From Lolium rigidum (taxonomy: Eukaryota > Streptophyta > Magnoliopsida > Poales > Poaceae): DNA of 64,000 nucleotides. Below, one piece after another: positions 10,231 to 21,025 of the stretch (within the stretch, counting starts at the first letter, position 1; each line of letters opens with the position of its first letter). The translations under genes were made by a program, and so were the position numbers. The notes beneath the pieces are model-generated. The model saw only the letters and a list, made by a program, of their open reading frames with translations. It searched no databases and was not told where the DNA came from. The DNA is taken from contig NC_061510.1 of the NCBI RefSeq assembly GCF_022539505.1, positions 94,690,292-94,754,291 of the forward strand, written 5' to 3'.

Positions 10231-10839
10231 ATGTCCGGCAGTAGGCGGAGGCCGACCTCGCGGCCGCGGCCGTGGTCGTGGTCGTGGTCGTGGCCGCGGC
10301 ATAGGCCGAACGATCGCCGTCGCCTCCCGGCGCCGTCGTCATCGTCGGAGGCCGGACGTGGAGCCGGGACGTCTGTTCGAGTTCGTCCACGTCCTCAAGG
10401 GCGATCCGCGCGGCATCCGGAGGCTGCCGGGACTCCTTCGCCGAGTACGTCGGCGGCGTACGCCCGCGCACGATGCATCGCGGGAGCATTCGTGCGGCTC
10501 TCGCCGGTGGATCGTCGACGTGATCTACGACGGGCGCGGCAAGATGTACCTCAACATCGGCCGGGAGAAGTTCGCGCGCCACCACATCCTCCAAGCCGGC
10601 TTCATCCTCGTGTTCTCCTACCTCGGCAACGGGGACATGAGCATCAAGGTCTTCGACGAGAGTCGCGCCGCCGGGACTACCACGTCGACGAGGACTTCCA
10701 CGACGACGGCACCGACTCGGAGGACGGCCGAGTGTTGCTTCTTCGCGGCGAATACGTGCACGGAGGTTTACGCTCGTTCGCCTCATCGGTAGAACCAACA
10801 AGGGCACCATCCTCCCGTTGGATTTTCCGGTTTAGGTGA
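10231..10839 (+). pseudogene. B3 DNA-binding-domain protein, frameshifted, inside a Harbinger element
   Basis: The ATG at 10231 opens an Arg/Pro-rich start made of a GGTCGT-type repeat. The recognisable B3 part lies in the frame that includes 10370-10690: WIVDVIYDGRGKMYL, then EKFARHHILQAGFILVFSYL and GDMSIKVFDES. B3 domains are plant-specific DNA-binding domains of transcription factors. The start frame, the FVHVLKGDPRGIRRLPG segment and the acidic tail lie in different frames, so at least two shifts break it. Shifts near GC-rich repeats could be sequencing errors. Such B3 fragments are, as far as I know, common in grass Harbinger-like elements; target genes are unknown. Confidence 0.65.
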
Positions 10840-11537
10840 TTGGGTGTGCCTGCGTAGTGTTGTTTCTTAGCGGCGAACACGGGAAACCGCCGATGCACGG
10901 CCTAGTTAGGTTTAGTTTATTTGCAATATTTTATATTTGTGTCCACCATGGTTCAAACAATGTATTAGTTTGTGGAAAACCACGTTCCCAATTATGTATT
11001 AGTTTGTGGAAATTGAAATAAAAATGCCAAGAAAAATTATTTTAAATGTTTGGGGGCGACGTTTGGGGGAGGCGAGGGGGAGCGACGTCCCCCAAACGCG
11101 GCACGAACAAAACACGTCCCCCAAACGCTCGATCCGGCGCGGTTTGGGGGACGGTTTGGGGGACGCGGCTGGAGATGCTCTAACGATCAAAGGCCCTATG
11201 TCATGTGAATTGGAGTTGTTCCCCATGAAGAAGCACCCGCACGGGCGGTTGAGATCGTTGGAAGATCCGATCAACCATTTCACCATTTCCAATCGGGCAC
11301 GCGCGGCTGCCGCCATGACAAGGAAGCGTCCATCCATCACCTCACGTCGACCTCTTGTCCCACTCGAATTGCAACAGCAAATGCTGTTCCGAAATCACGA
11401 AACCAGATTCACAGGAGCGAAATGTACGAAACTATTCAAGATTCAACTCACCCCATATTCACAAATCGATCAAATGCAACAAGTTCTGTTTTTTTACCAC
11501 ACAAATAAAATCCACCGTCGTATCTTTCTTTTTTAAA

Positions 11538-12791
11538 CTATAGCACCCTGCTGCTCTTGCAGTTGTTCACCGCATCCGTAACACCACCGTTCAGATCGCT
11601 ACAGGCGCTCCCCAGCCCCACACCGCCATTGGCGCTGCTCCCGCCATCCCTGTGGCTGCCGGTGCGGCCGTTGTTGTAGAAGCACACGACCTTGCACTTG
11701 ACCACGCCGGCGCCGGCGACGTAGACGTGGAACCCCGGCGCCACCATCATCTTGACGCTGACGGGCTCGAGCCGGCCGGCGCGGGCCGCCGCGGCGTCCT
11801 CCATGAACCGCGAGTCGAAGCGCGCGCCGCGGTCGACGCGCACGACGGGGAGCGGCGGGTGCACGGAGCGCGCGAGGAGGCGCACCCCCCACACGCCCTT
11901 GGCGGCCAGGAAGAAGGCCTGCAGCAGCGGCTCCGGCCAGGGCCGCGCGCGCGCCCAGCCGAGCGAGGACACCACCTCGCTCATCTTGGCGTCGCAGAAC
12001 CGGCTGAGCCCCTCGCTGTAGTGCTTGGTGCCGCGCACGAGCACCTCCTCCCAGGTGAGCGCCGCCACGGCGTGGTACGCCGCCAGGTTGGCCTCGCAGC
12101 GGCCCGCCGGGTCCGCGGTGTGCACGTCGCCGTCCGTGTCGAGCTCGAAGTCGGCGTGGAAGGCGCGGTTTAGGTAGCTCTCGAGGCTGGGGCCCGGGCT
12201 GGCGGCGCTGCGGAGGTGGGTTGAGAGCGCGCGCGTGAGGCTCCGCACCGTGGCGCGCGCCGTGGAGACGGCGCGCAGGAAGGCGTCGACGGGGAAGGCG
12301 GCCGCGGCGGCGGGAGTGGGCAGCACGCGCGCCTCGAGCCGCGCGAGCTTCAGCTCCAGCTCGGCCAGCGAGTGCCGCAGCCGCGCGGTTTCCTCCACCG
12401 CGTCGTCCCGCGTCCGCGTGGCCGCGTCCAGGCGCCGCGAGAGGTCGGCGGCGGCCAGGCGCCACTGCTCGCCGCCGTCCGAGGCCGAGGTCGCCGTCGT
12501 CGACGGCGACGAGCGCGGGGTGGAGCGGCGGGTGAGGGACACGAAGAGCGAGCGGATGACGGCCCCCGGCGACGCCGGCGCCACGGCGCGCTGCTTGAAG
12601 CGGCAGTCGGAGCAGGACACCGCCGCGACGTACGCCGTGTCGGCCGCGCCGCCCTCGCTCCGCCCGCGCCGCGGCGTCTTCTTGCCGTGGCTGTGCAGCG
12701 GCGTCGCGGCGTGCGCGTACTTCTGGTCCACCTTCTCCGAGGCCGTCGTCGTGGCGTGCTGCTGCTTCGTGTCGGACAGCTGCGCATGCAT
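11538..12791 (-). CDS. IRK-interacting protein / GIL1-like protein, copy A
   Basis: Uninterrupted 417-codon frame, GC-rich, no intron needed. Residues 1-110 are low-complexity and basic with a Cys pair (SCSDC). About 112-160 is a likely coiled coil (DLSRRLDAATRTRDDAV...LELKLARLEARV). Residues 170-390 match the C-terminal part of the plant GIL1/IRKI family: SLESYLNRAF, KMSEVVSSLG, EPLLQAFFLAAKGVWGVRLLA, then RFDSRFMED and VKMMVAPGFHVY. Family members bind the receptor kinase IRK or act in phytochrome-dependent gravitropism in Arabidopsis; a scaffold role here is inference. Start: ATGCATGCGCAG. Copy B differs by about 23 bases but only two residues (Glu/Val, Asn/Lys), which shows that this frame is under protein selection. 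Confidence 0.8.
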   Translation of the reverse strand: MHAQLSDTKQQHATTTASEKVDQKYAHAATPLHSHGKKTPRRGRSEGGAADTAYVAAVSCSDCRFKQRAVAPASPGAVIRSLFVSLTRRSTPRSSPSTTATSASDGGEQWRLAAADLSRRLDAATRTRDDAVEETARLRHSLAELELKLARLEARVLPTPAAAAAFPVDAFLRAVSTARATVRSLTRALSTHLRSAASPGPSLESYLNRAFHADFELDTDGDVHTADPAGRCEANLAAYHAVAALTWEEVLVRGTKHYSEGLSRFCDAKMSEVVSSLGWARARPWPEPLLQAFFLAAKGVWGVRLLARSVHPPLPVVRVDRGARFDSRFMEDAAAARAGRLEPVSVKMMVAPGFHVYVAGAGVVKCKVVCFYNNGRTGSHRDGGSSANGGVGLGSACSDLNGGVTDAVNNCKSSRVL

Positions 12792-13492
12792 TGCGGCTCA
12801 GGACTAGGCAAGCGGCGGCGAGGTCAGAGAACAGGGACACATCGGAGGTGACTCAATTACCGCGGAGGTGAAGGTTGGTGAAGGGGACGGAGACGACACC
12901 ATTGCAACGGAACCGAGCTGCCGCTGGTGATCCACGACGAACGACGACCTTTTGGTTGGGATTAGCGGTGGTCGGACGCTAGTGCTACCTCGGGTACCTT
13001 TTGCCTTGCGATGGTGGCGGCTGGCGAGGCGATAGTGCTGCGGTGAGCGCAGTGCGGTGTTGGTTGCCTGCCGCTGTAGTCTGTAGCCTGTACTCGTACG
13101 TGTGACGACGTGTTTTTTCGCAGTCTACTTCACGGGGACGAGAGGCGGAGGCAGGACGAGACGACGCGCGACATGAATGCCGGTCAGTTTGGGTCGTTGG
13201 TGCGTTTAATGCCCCGCCCTGGACCATCGTCGTCTCTCTCCCTTCTTCCCTCTCGAGATTTATCTTCTTCTGCTCTCAGATTTCCATTTGTGACCTTGCG
13301 AAGGGACTTCATCCCCCTTGCTCTCCGGCGTCAGAGAAAGGCTTTGCGTGGCCTTGCCGCATTTGTCACCTTCTCCCGCAGCCGCGATAGTCCGTCGTAC
13401 TCCACAGATCACCTCGAGGCACAAGGAAGTTAAGAAAAAGGTGGCCAAATGAACCAGAACTCGAAATTCATGTCGTATAACTGCGGGACTTT
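12792..13492 (-). other. Leader and promoter region of the IRKI-like gene
   Basis: Upstream of the minus-strand ATG. It contains an out-of-frame ATG at 12840 that opens a long overlapping frame, and GC-rich sequence up to about 13430. No clear TATA box was identified. Identical in both copies. Confidence 0.4.
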
Positions 13493-13622
13493 TATTTTTT
13501 AGTTTTTTTTTACTCTTTTTTGCTTGTGTGTTTTCAGATACTGCTATTAGGGTGGGATGTTGTTGCGGACTAAATGTAATTAGTATCTTTTGATATTAAT
13601 ATATTCACTTTATCTAAAAAAT
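13493..13622 (+). mobile_element. 3' tail of a LINE-like retroposon
   Basis: Contains TGTAATTAGTATC, then GATATTAATATATTCACTTTATC and an A-rich end. This is the typical last segment of grass LINEs. Only the 3' end is present, as after truncated reverse transcription. Confidence 0.5.
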
Positions 13623-14127
13623 AACTCCCACTGACTAAGATGGTCCACATGTCATAATTGTCCTCTACATCCGAACATGCACCCTCGATCGCGATGAAAA
13701 TGGCGCACGAGCATGCTCATCTACCTCATTTTCTATTCCCCTCCGCCTCCTCAAAATCTCGGCCATGTTAACCAAGGGAACATGTATGTGTTCCGCCTCA
13801 TTTTCGTGCGTCGTCTCGCAGCGATCATCCTAGAGCTCAACGAGGTGGTGCGCCTGCACATCGTAAGGGGAGCCAGGGGCCCTGTGGACCGGATGGCCAG
13901 TTTAGGCTCATCTACCCCATGGGTGGTGCAGGGCGGTCCGCCTTGGCGCTATAGGGGATGGCGCAAGGGCGCAGGGTGCGTCGAGGTAGCACAAGTAGTG
14001 GCAGCAAGGGTAGCGCAGGGGCAGTCCCCTTGGCAGGGAAGTGGCATATGCGACACTACTCCTTGCCATGTATCCTGCGTCGCCAGTCGCTTGGGGTGTT
14101 GTCTTCAACGGAGCGGTGGCGGCCGTC
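13623..14127. other. Intergenic DNA, no gene recognised
   Basis: A 145-codon plus-strand frame (13713-14150) runs into the MITE that follows and shows no recognisable domain; I do not call it a gene. Confidence 0.4.
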
Positions 14128-14135
14128 ACCAAACG

Positions 14136-14317
14136 CAGGGACGCAGCTAGGGGTGCCGGTGGGGACATTGTCCCCCTATGCTGGAAATTTTGCTAAAAGA
14201 TCCACCAAAATATATGTGCATTTCTCCCTAAATATTTGAATATTTGCTTATCCGGCCCCTCCAAAAAAGTTTTGTTCCATTGACCTCCTCCAAGTAACAT
14301 TCCTGGCTCCGTCCCTA
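14136..14317. mobile_element. Short hAT-type MITE
   Basis: 182 bp with imperfect inverted ends (CAGGGACGCAGCTAGG and CCTGGCTCCGTCCCTA). Flanked by the perfect 8-bp duplication ACCAAACG at 14128-14135 and 14318-14325. The interior is AT-rich with no coding capacity. Confidence 0.8.
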
Positions 14318-14573
14318 ACCAAACGTGGCTGAATCGAGACAAGCCGATGAGGAAGATTGGGAAAGAGGGTCTTACAAGTAGGGTCTACATGTTAGTGACA
14401 TGAGTGTTTAATCCTGGTCGGGATCTTCACACTCCCGGTGTAACGAACATGCCTAAGGTTTAATTTAGACCGGGATTGCATTTTTTTGGGTACAAGTGAC
14501 AAGGATTTCAAGTTCAGGTTCATTAAGGCCAACCTCTTCAAGTTAAGTGTTTACGAGTGACAATGGATTAACT

Positions 14574-14960
14574 TGTCAATACCTACGGATTATAGACTTA
14601 GGGTTTCGTAAGAAGTAGAGGCTAAGTAGATCTCGAAGGTTTCCGCCGACGGAAGCGCTCGACTAAAGTTACGGTGGTTCTGTTGACAATAGATTCGATC
14701 CTTTTCTCTTCCCTCGACTCCCCTTTATATAGGAGGTGGAGCCGACGCTTTTCGTGATGTATAAGTTACAAACTACGAGAGACGTATTGGGCCTTTCCTA
14801 TACTGCTACATCATTCCTAATACAACTCTATCTTCCTTATCCGAAGTTCTCTGGGCTTCTGGGCCACCAAAGCTTCGGGTCGTGGGCCTCACGTCTTCTC
14901 CAAATTGCCCGGGTACTTTATTCGGCATGCCTATTCGGCATACCTATGTCAACGAGCAGC
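14574..14960 (-). mobile_element. LTR-like fragment, minus orientation
   Basis: Starts TGTCAATACC on the plus strand. On the minus strand it carries CCTATATAAAGGGG (a TATA box near 14722-14733) followed by a leader-like sequence, and toward the right GGTATGCCGAATA-type motifs seen in Triticeae LTRs. No internal domain or second LTR is attached, so it is a solo LTR or a remnant; the right limit is a guess. Confidence 0.4.
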
Positions 14961-16557
14961 CCTACTAGCAACACCCAAAGCCCCCACAAACGGGCTTTCG
15001 GAGCTTATGCCAAAAAACACGGCGTGCCGTGCAATCCTCAAGCCGTGCTTGCGGCTTGACGGGCCCGATAGTTGGTGCGGCACTACCTTGTCGGCCTCGA
15101 CGCACATGGATCCAACTAGGGGCACCGACAACGCTTGCCATGTTGGATTGACCGTGCGAGTCCCTCTCGGCGATGACCCGGCCATTCCATCTGCGCGTCC
15201 CATCTTCCTAGCAAGTCCTCGACTCCTATCCCACCCCATGAATCTCATCTGTTACCGTTCCACACCAACCAACGGGGATTTTTTGGCCACTACTGCGCAA
15301 CAACGTTATTTTTCGCCCGTAGCTTCTATGGTCTATCGTCGAGCCTACCGCCCTTTGTCGTCGTCTCTCGCCGGTGATTATGGTTGCGTCGCCGCTCTTA
15401 CGACCTCGTCCGCCGAGCCTACCGCCAAGCACATCATCTTCCGCCGACGTGGCCACATGCCTAACCTCAAATGTACTAGCCGCAGCTTGTTTGTTCGTCC
15501 CTGCGCTCGCCGGCACAAACATCCGGCTAGCATCACCCCACAGCCGCCTCAAGGAGCATTTGTGAATGAGGAAAGGAAACGTCTCTTGATGTGCATCATG
15601 ATCTATTTAAATGTTTAAATTATTGAAAAACTGTTTAACTTGATGCGTAAACTATTTTAATTCATTGTCTTGAATTATTATAATAATACAATATTTTGTT
15701 TAAACTATGCAACATGGTATTGTAATGCGAATTTATGTTTTAAATTATTGTAAATATGAAGAAAAATGGGGGAGGGGGTGTGGGGCTCTTTTGTATGGCG
15801 TCGGTGTGGGGCACCCAAAGCGCTTGTCGTGCACAGTTGCCGGAAGTCATTTAGAAATTAGAAGCCGCCGGTGGAGAACTTAAAGTAGACTTTTCCCAAG
15901 TTAAAATCACAAGATGAGTTCCCTGGAAACATTTTCTCACAGAACATGAAGAGAAAAATACTACTCCGTACTCGTATCGTATTCAGAGCGTAATAGCGTC
16001 ATGAGTTTCTGGAGAGGCACATTAAGAGCGGTCGGCAAGTTGGGCAGGACACCATAAATCGGGACATCGACCGGTCGATCTGGACCGCCCCGCACGCTTG
16101 AATGAAATCGAGAATCCGTATGAAGATTGCGTCTTCTGATGACATAGAGATATCGCCAGGCGCCGATCAAAGCGTCCTACCGAGCTCGCTCGTTTGCTGC
16201 ATCACTGCAAGGTACTGGCGACGTCCGCCGGTGACTTTCGTGAATGCATCGAGGCTCGGCTCTCTAGCATCTGAGTCAAAGAACCCCCAGGATCGGGATT
16301 CACAAGTTGCTGTCATGATGAAATCACTCCTTCTGGTACCGCTGTTTCTGCCACGGGAGTTTGAATTGTGGACATGTCATGTTTGATTTGATCAAATGGT
16401 TTGCAGCCTTTGAATTTGTGGAGTGCGATCGACGTTCAGGCTGTGGTTTTCCGCAATTAAACGACCAGCGGACTTTGCAGGTGAGGTATGCGTCAGGTTA
16501 ACGAGACCGATGTCTGGTTTTCTACTTGGGTGTGGCTGCAGAGTGCCCGGTTACCGG
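14961..16557. other. Intergenic DNA with AT-rich middle, no gene recognised
   Basis: GC-moderate sequence to about 15560, AT-rich 15600-15770 (TTTAAATTATTG motifs), a G-run near 15770, then unremarkable sequence. A 237-codon frame (14905-15618) has no recognisable domain and is broken in copy B at CAG/CTG sites. Confidence 0.4.
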
Positions 16558-16560
16558 TTA

Positions 16561-16839
16561 GGCCTTGTTTACTTCTAGGGTATTTATGGGGATGGGAGGG
16601 AATTATTTCGTATCCCAGAAAATCCCCACTAGTCCGTTTACTTCTCCGGTTTTGAACGACATAATCCCGAGATATCCCCTTCCATCCCTTCCCATCCCCA
16701 CATTTTTTGCCTAAATTAAAAACTCTACATCATACTAGTGTATTTTTGGGGAGGGGTATTTGAGGGATTGGGTGAACACCAAATCCCTCCCATCCACCAT
16801 ACCATTGGGAAGAAAAATACGAGAGAAGTAAACAAGGCC
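16561..16839. mobile_element. Tourist-type MITE
   Basis: 279 bp with inverted ends GGCCTTGTTTACTTCT and AGAAGTAAACAAGGCC, flanked by TTA on both sides (16558-16560, 16840-16842). These are the ends and duplication of Tourist/PIF-Harbinger MITEs in grasses. No coding capacity. Confidence 0.85.
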
Positions 16840-17155
16840 TTAGTCTTACGCGGTGCTCCCTTGTCTGAAAGCCAAATTTGCCTAAAATAGAAAGTTCTCC
16901 CGTGAGCTAATATTGACACCTAACAGAAATAGAAATGGGGACCGCATTTCCGCACATGCAGCCATCCACCTTTTTTGCGGAGCGTGCACATCAACTGGCG
17001 GCACAAGAAAAAACGGGCCCACCGCTTTCTTCTTCCTCCAGTTTATGGCATGTAAGAAAATGAATTGTGACTACAGAAAAATACATCCTGGATAAAAAAT
17101 CGTACAGTTCATGGCATGTAAGAAATTGGAGTTTGACTACAAAATGTTACATCTG

Positions 17156-17451
17156 CAAAATATACGGTTCTTGTGATTACAATCAAGGATGCAGAAAAAT
17201 AGCACAGGTGGAAGTAGAAAAAGTATATAATTACATCCAGATCTAGGAGAAACCCAATATTGTTACATCCAAAAACATAGAAAACCAATCAAGAGCTGGA
17301 AAAAATACGGTGTCTTTGATTTCAATTAAGCATGTAAAAAAATAGCAGTGGTGGATGTAGAAAAAGGAATACAATTACATCCAAATCTAGGAAGAAGCCA
17401 CTATTGTTACATCAAAAAACATAGAAAGACCATACTAATCAAAGATCTGGA
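17156..17451 (+). repeat. Imperfect tandem duplication of ~147 bp
   Basis: Two units (17156-17300 and 17301-17451) share AATAGCA, GTAGAAAAAG, ATTACATCCA, ATCTAGGA, TATTGTTACATC and AAAACATAGAAA in the same order, with many substitutions. Confidence 0.65.
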
Positions 17452-18420
17452 ATTTTGGATGTAGAAAACGGGGAAACATCACACGAGCGCGCCGACGGAC
17501 GTGATCAACAGCGAGTCAGCGACCACAAGCGCCGGCCGCTGGGGTCGCCGGATATCAGGCCGAAGACGGCAAACGGCGGCGGCGCCGTACCGCGGACAGT
17601 AAAAATAGATTCTGGGGCTAGGTGAGGGCCGGGGCTGCGCGTGGTTGCAGTCCACGCTCGGCTACACAGCCATGGCGGGGCTCGGGGGACGTTGTCGGCG
17701 CCGTCCACGATGTCGCCGATCTCGGCGAAGAGGACCCAGACCTAGCCGCTGATCCGGCTGTCACGGTTCCGGATTCGTCGGGCGGAAGCAGGCAGGGACC
17801 AGAACCTCCATCGCGCGCGCCCGGCGAAAGTCTTGCGCGCCGGGGACAGTTAAGTCGCCGGCGGAGGTAGGGCTCGTCGGGGCTGGCCGAGAGCCGTAGG
17901 ATCTGCACCACCGCCGCCTCATGTTCCTCCTCTTCCAGCCTCAAATCTCATGATGGTGCCGGGCGAGGTCGATTTCATGGATTGGAGATGGGGATAAGGG
18001 ATTTTTTATGAGATCAGATGGGGATAAGGTAGACGATGAGTGCGATTGAAGCCAGGACCACGTGTGTTCTTTTAATGCGAAGCGGCCGCATGTGCGCGTG
18101 GTCCCCACGGCGAAGCATCTCGTATTCCTTATGCACATGCGTGTGCAGTTTCAACCATTAGATGAGAATCCAACGAACGCGAGATGTGAGCACTCCCTAA
18201 GCCAAGCCAAGAGAGAGCCCAGGCAGAAATTAGATTATACGTTTCTACTTGGCTGGTACCGTGATGCCGTGATGGGCGCGTGACACTGGCTGAACCAGAC
18301 TTTGAGCTCCTTTTTTCGAACTTCAAATCACTTCTGAATCCTTAAAAACTTTTAAATTTCTATACCTCTTCTTAATCATGTCATGCTGGACGACCTAACT
18401 GAAGTACATGTGACACGGTA
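17452..18420. other. GC-rich intergenic DNA, no gene recognised
   Basis: Frames on both strands between 17505 and 17944 overlap one another and show no family features. 17945-18420 is unremarkable. Confidence 0.4.
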
Positions 18421-19389
18421 GTTGGGCTGCTCGTCCACCACCCCGATTCGTCCTCCTACCGGGTTGCTCCCGCTCGCGGTTCCGGAGGACCACGATCCGA
18501 TCTTCCTAGCCACTTTCGATCCAATCTCACTTGGTCGCTGCCGGCGGCGGTGGCGCCCATCCTGCCAAAGGCGGAGGCTAGGGAGTGTGCTCTGTGGGTG
18601 GCGCTTCGGGGGCTCGGTCTGAATAAAGGTGGCGGTCCTAGGGTTTCTCTAGTGCTAAGACGAAGATCCGCTTGATGTTAGTTCTCCTGGTTCTTGTCAG
18701 AATGTCAAATTCGGAAGGCTCCATCGACGAACTCTAGATTAGATGGGATTCGGTCCTGCGCAACCGTGTTTTTTTGTCCGTTTGGTTTCAGAGAAAGTAA
18801 CGCGAAGCTCTCCTGCTTGTTGCCATCGTGGGATATGTTTTTAGTTCCATGGTGAAGTCAGTAGCGAGAATGGCATGAAAGCCGAAATCTGAGTACTACT
18901 AATGGTGGTTCGAGTCCTGGTGGCGATGAAAAATTGGCTTGGTGATTCGTGACTTGAAGCAGCACCACTGACAAGTGGGGGCGACAACACAGGAGATGTT
19001 CAGAGTCAAAACTTTCAACATGAAACCGAATGTCTGGACTTAATTGGTTGTGCATGGCAATGACCTTGTGAAGGCATTGTTTTGAGAGCACAGACTGTCC
19101 CCGGGTGAAAACCTATGATGTATGATTAGGGCAACGATGACGCTTCTGCATTGTTCCCTTCTAGAAGGAGTTGCTTTTAGAGAAGATGGATTTCTGGTGT
19201 TGTATTGGTGGTGTTTGGACGGTTGTTACAAGGAATTGATCACTGTAGCGGAAATTTATTTTTTATAATTATTCTTCTTTTTATTTTCTATGTGCATTCT
19301 TATTTTCATTATGGCACTGTGTGTTGTTCTTTGCGTAGATTAGGTGTAATTGATATGTTCACGATATTAATATATTCCCATTGTCAAAA
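18421..19389 (+). mobile_element. 5'-truncated LINE-like sequence
   Basis: The 3' end reads TAGGTGTAATTGATATG...GATATTAATATATTCCC and ends in CAAAA, the same tail type as 13493-13622. The upstream part is non-coding, with CG-rich segments at 18420-18620, perhaps from a LINE 3' UTR; the left limit is uncertain. Copy A has a damaged version of a CTGCAG-containing stretch near 19330 that is intact in copy B. Confidence 0.4.
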
Positions 19390-20510
19390 GGAAGTTTCAG
19401 TTAAGCCATCTATAACATGACTACAAGAAGCTATAGAAATTTTAAAATTTTAAAAGCGGACAAAAATGGTCTAGTGTTCAGAAAAGGGCTATTTAGGTCA
19501 AAGAACTCCAACCGTGGTTCTTAAATTTTTGAGGTTAACTTCACTCGTAGCGTCTCATTTTTCTACTGCCCGGTACCGTGACTGCGTGACCCTGAACGAG
19601 ACAAGACAGCGAACTCCGGAACGAGTTCGTCGGCGTCAAGCTTTCGTGAACCAGTGGTCGAGAGCGGGGTGCGGGGAGCAGTACGAACAAGCAACGAAAA
19701 CCAGTGCATGGCCTCTGCGAAAAGCAATTGAGATCGAAGGCGCGCGAGGAACCCCATCCGGTGTCGTCTCCCTCTCCCCCATTTGCTGCTGATCAGCCTA
19801 TCCTGGCAAAGGATCGACAACGAGCCGCTTTCAGACATCAGCGCGGCGCATACGGGATAGACAGCGAATACTACAGCACGTTCTGGGGCTGTGGCCTGCT
19901 GTATCTGTATGCCCACAACAGCTGCGTCACATTATACTGTACTAGAGACAGCTACAGACTACAGTACGTGCCGATCCCAAAAAAGAGAGTAGTGCCGATC
20001 GACCCTGACCGACAACAGGCGCACACCGAGGAGCTAGCGAGAGAGGGAGATGAGGCCGTAGGGCGACACGATCCCGATCAAGGACCAGCCGACCATCTGC
20101 AAATTCAAGCGGATTAGCAGACCGATCAATCGGGATTCAATTCATGGCAGCGACGAGATTCATCAAAATTAGTTGGGACGTGCCGCCCAATCGCCCATCC
20201 CGTTTACCTGGAAGCTACTACACGCGCGTGGTACCGTGAGGACTGAGGAGAAGTGACGTATCATCATAGCGCATGGGCTGAAGAGTGAACAGGAGGTGTG
20301 GCGCCATGGCTGCCGGCCTCCGCATGGCCGCGCAGCGATGTACAGCCCGTGCGCATGCATCGTACTGCACGAAGTCTGGTGCGATCGATCGTCTTACCTA
20401 GTAGTAGGCGGCAACCGAACCACCGGAGTTAAGTGGCGCCGGCGTCGCGCTAGCAGCCGAAACGAAAGGGGATGCGGCTCTCCAGTCCACGAGACGATCG
20501 AACAGGTGAT
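19390..20510. other. Intergenic DNA, no gene recognised
   Basis: Frames at 19514-20117 show no domain. The block is nearly identical in both copies, and I see no RNA gene or repeat. Confidence 0.4.
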
Positions 20511-20950
20511 TCAGAGCATCTCCACTCGTCCCCCGAACGGCACGGCGGCGTTTTTCCATCCGGACGGCGTAATTCGGCCTAGTCGCGCCCCGGTTCCTCG
20601 TTTTCGTCCGGTTTGGGCCTAAATCCATCCGGCGATCCCACGCCATCCCGGCCCCCGGGAGCGCTCGGGGACTCCGGACGAAACGAAAGCGCGCGAAACG
20701 GCGAGGCAACTTCCCGCGCATCCGGTGGCCCCAACTTGTCGGCGAGAGAAACCGATCGTCGTCCTCATCGCATCGTCTTCCGCGCGCCGTAAAAGCTCGC
20801 CGCCGGATGCATTCGCCGGCCACGCGGCGAGTTAATGTCGTCGTCTTCCGCGCACGCATCGTCTTCCGCGCGCACTAAAGGCCGCCGCCGGTCGGCTCGC
20901 CGCGGACGCGTCGCATTCCACGCGGCATTTAATCCCCGCGCCGGCCACGC

Positions 20951-20958
20951 CTATATAC
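20951..20958 (+). promoter_or_regulatory. TATA-like box inside the second Harbinger-like element
   Basis: CTATATAC, 75 bases before the ATG at 21026, followed by a CT-rich leader. Conserved in copy B at 49124-49131. Confidence 0.45.
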
Positions 20959-21025
20959 GCCGGTCCGATCACCGCGAGGCGTACCCCGTGCTCCACTCTC
21001 CCTCCGCTCTCCCTCTACTCCCAAG

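Larger units (their letters stand above)
9735..11180 (+). mobile_element. PIF/Harbinger-like element carrying a B3-domain gene
   Basis: Inverted ends start GAGCATCTCCAG (left) and end CTGGAGATGCTC (right), with repeated GTCCCCCAAA motifs just inside both. The flanking TAA on each side (9732-9734 and 11181-11183) is the 3-bp duplication typical of PIF/Harbinger. There is no transposase. Instead the interior has a TATA box, a leader with CCCTAGC motifs and a broken B3-domain frame. It appears to be a non-autonomous element with captured coding sequence. Confidence 0.8.

Noticed and set aside
11599..12840. A 413-codon alternative frame overlapping the IRKI-like gene, starting at an upstream ATG
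   Set aside because: It is Arg/Ala/Gly-rich as expected for a shifted GC-rich frame. Between copies A and B it changes at some 15 residues while the 417-codon frame changes at two, so selection acts on the latter only.
11652..12851. Long plus-strand frames opposite the IRKI-like gene
   Set aside because: Shadows of GC-rich third codon positions; no domain and poor conservation between copies.
14905..15618. 237-codon plus-strand frame
   Set aside because: No recognisable domain, low-complexity composition, and broken in copy B at CAG/CTG differences.
17505..17944. Minus-strand gene of about 108 codons
   Set aside because: Three overlapping frames on both strands are equally open in GC-rich sequence, and none shows a family motif.
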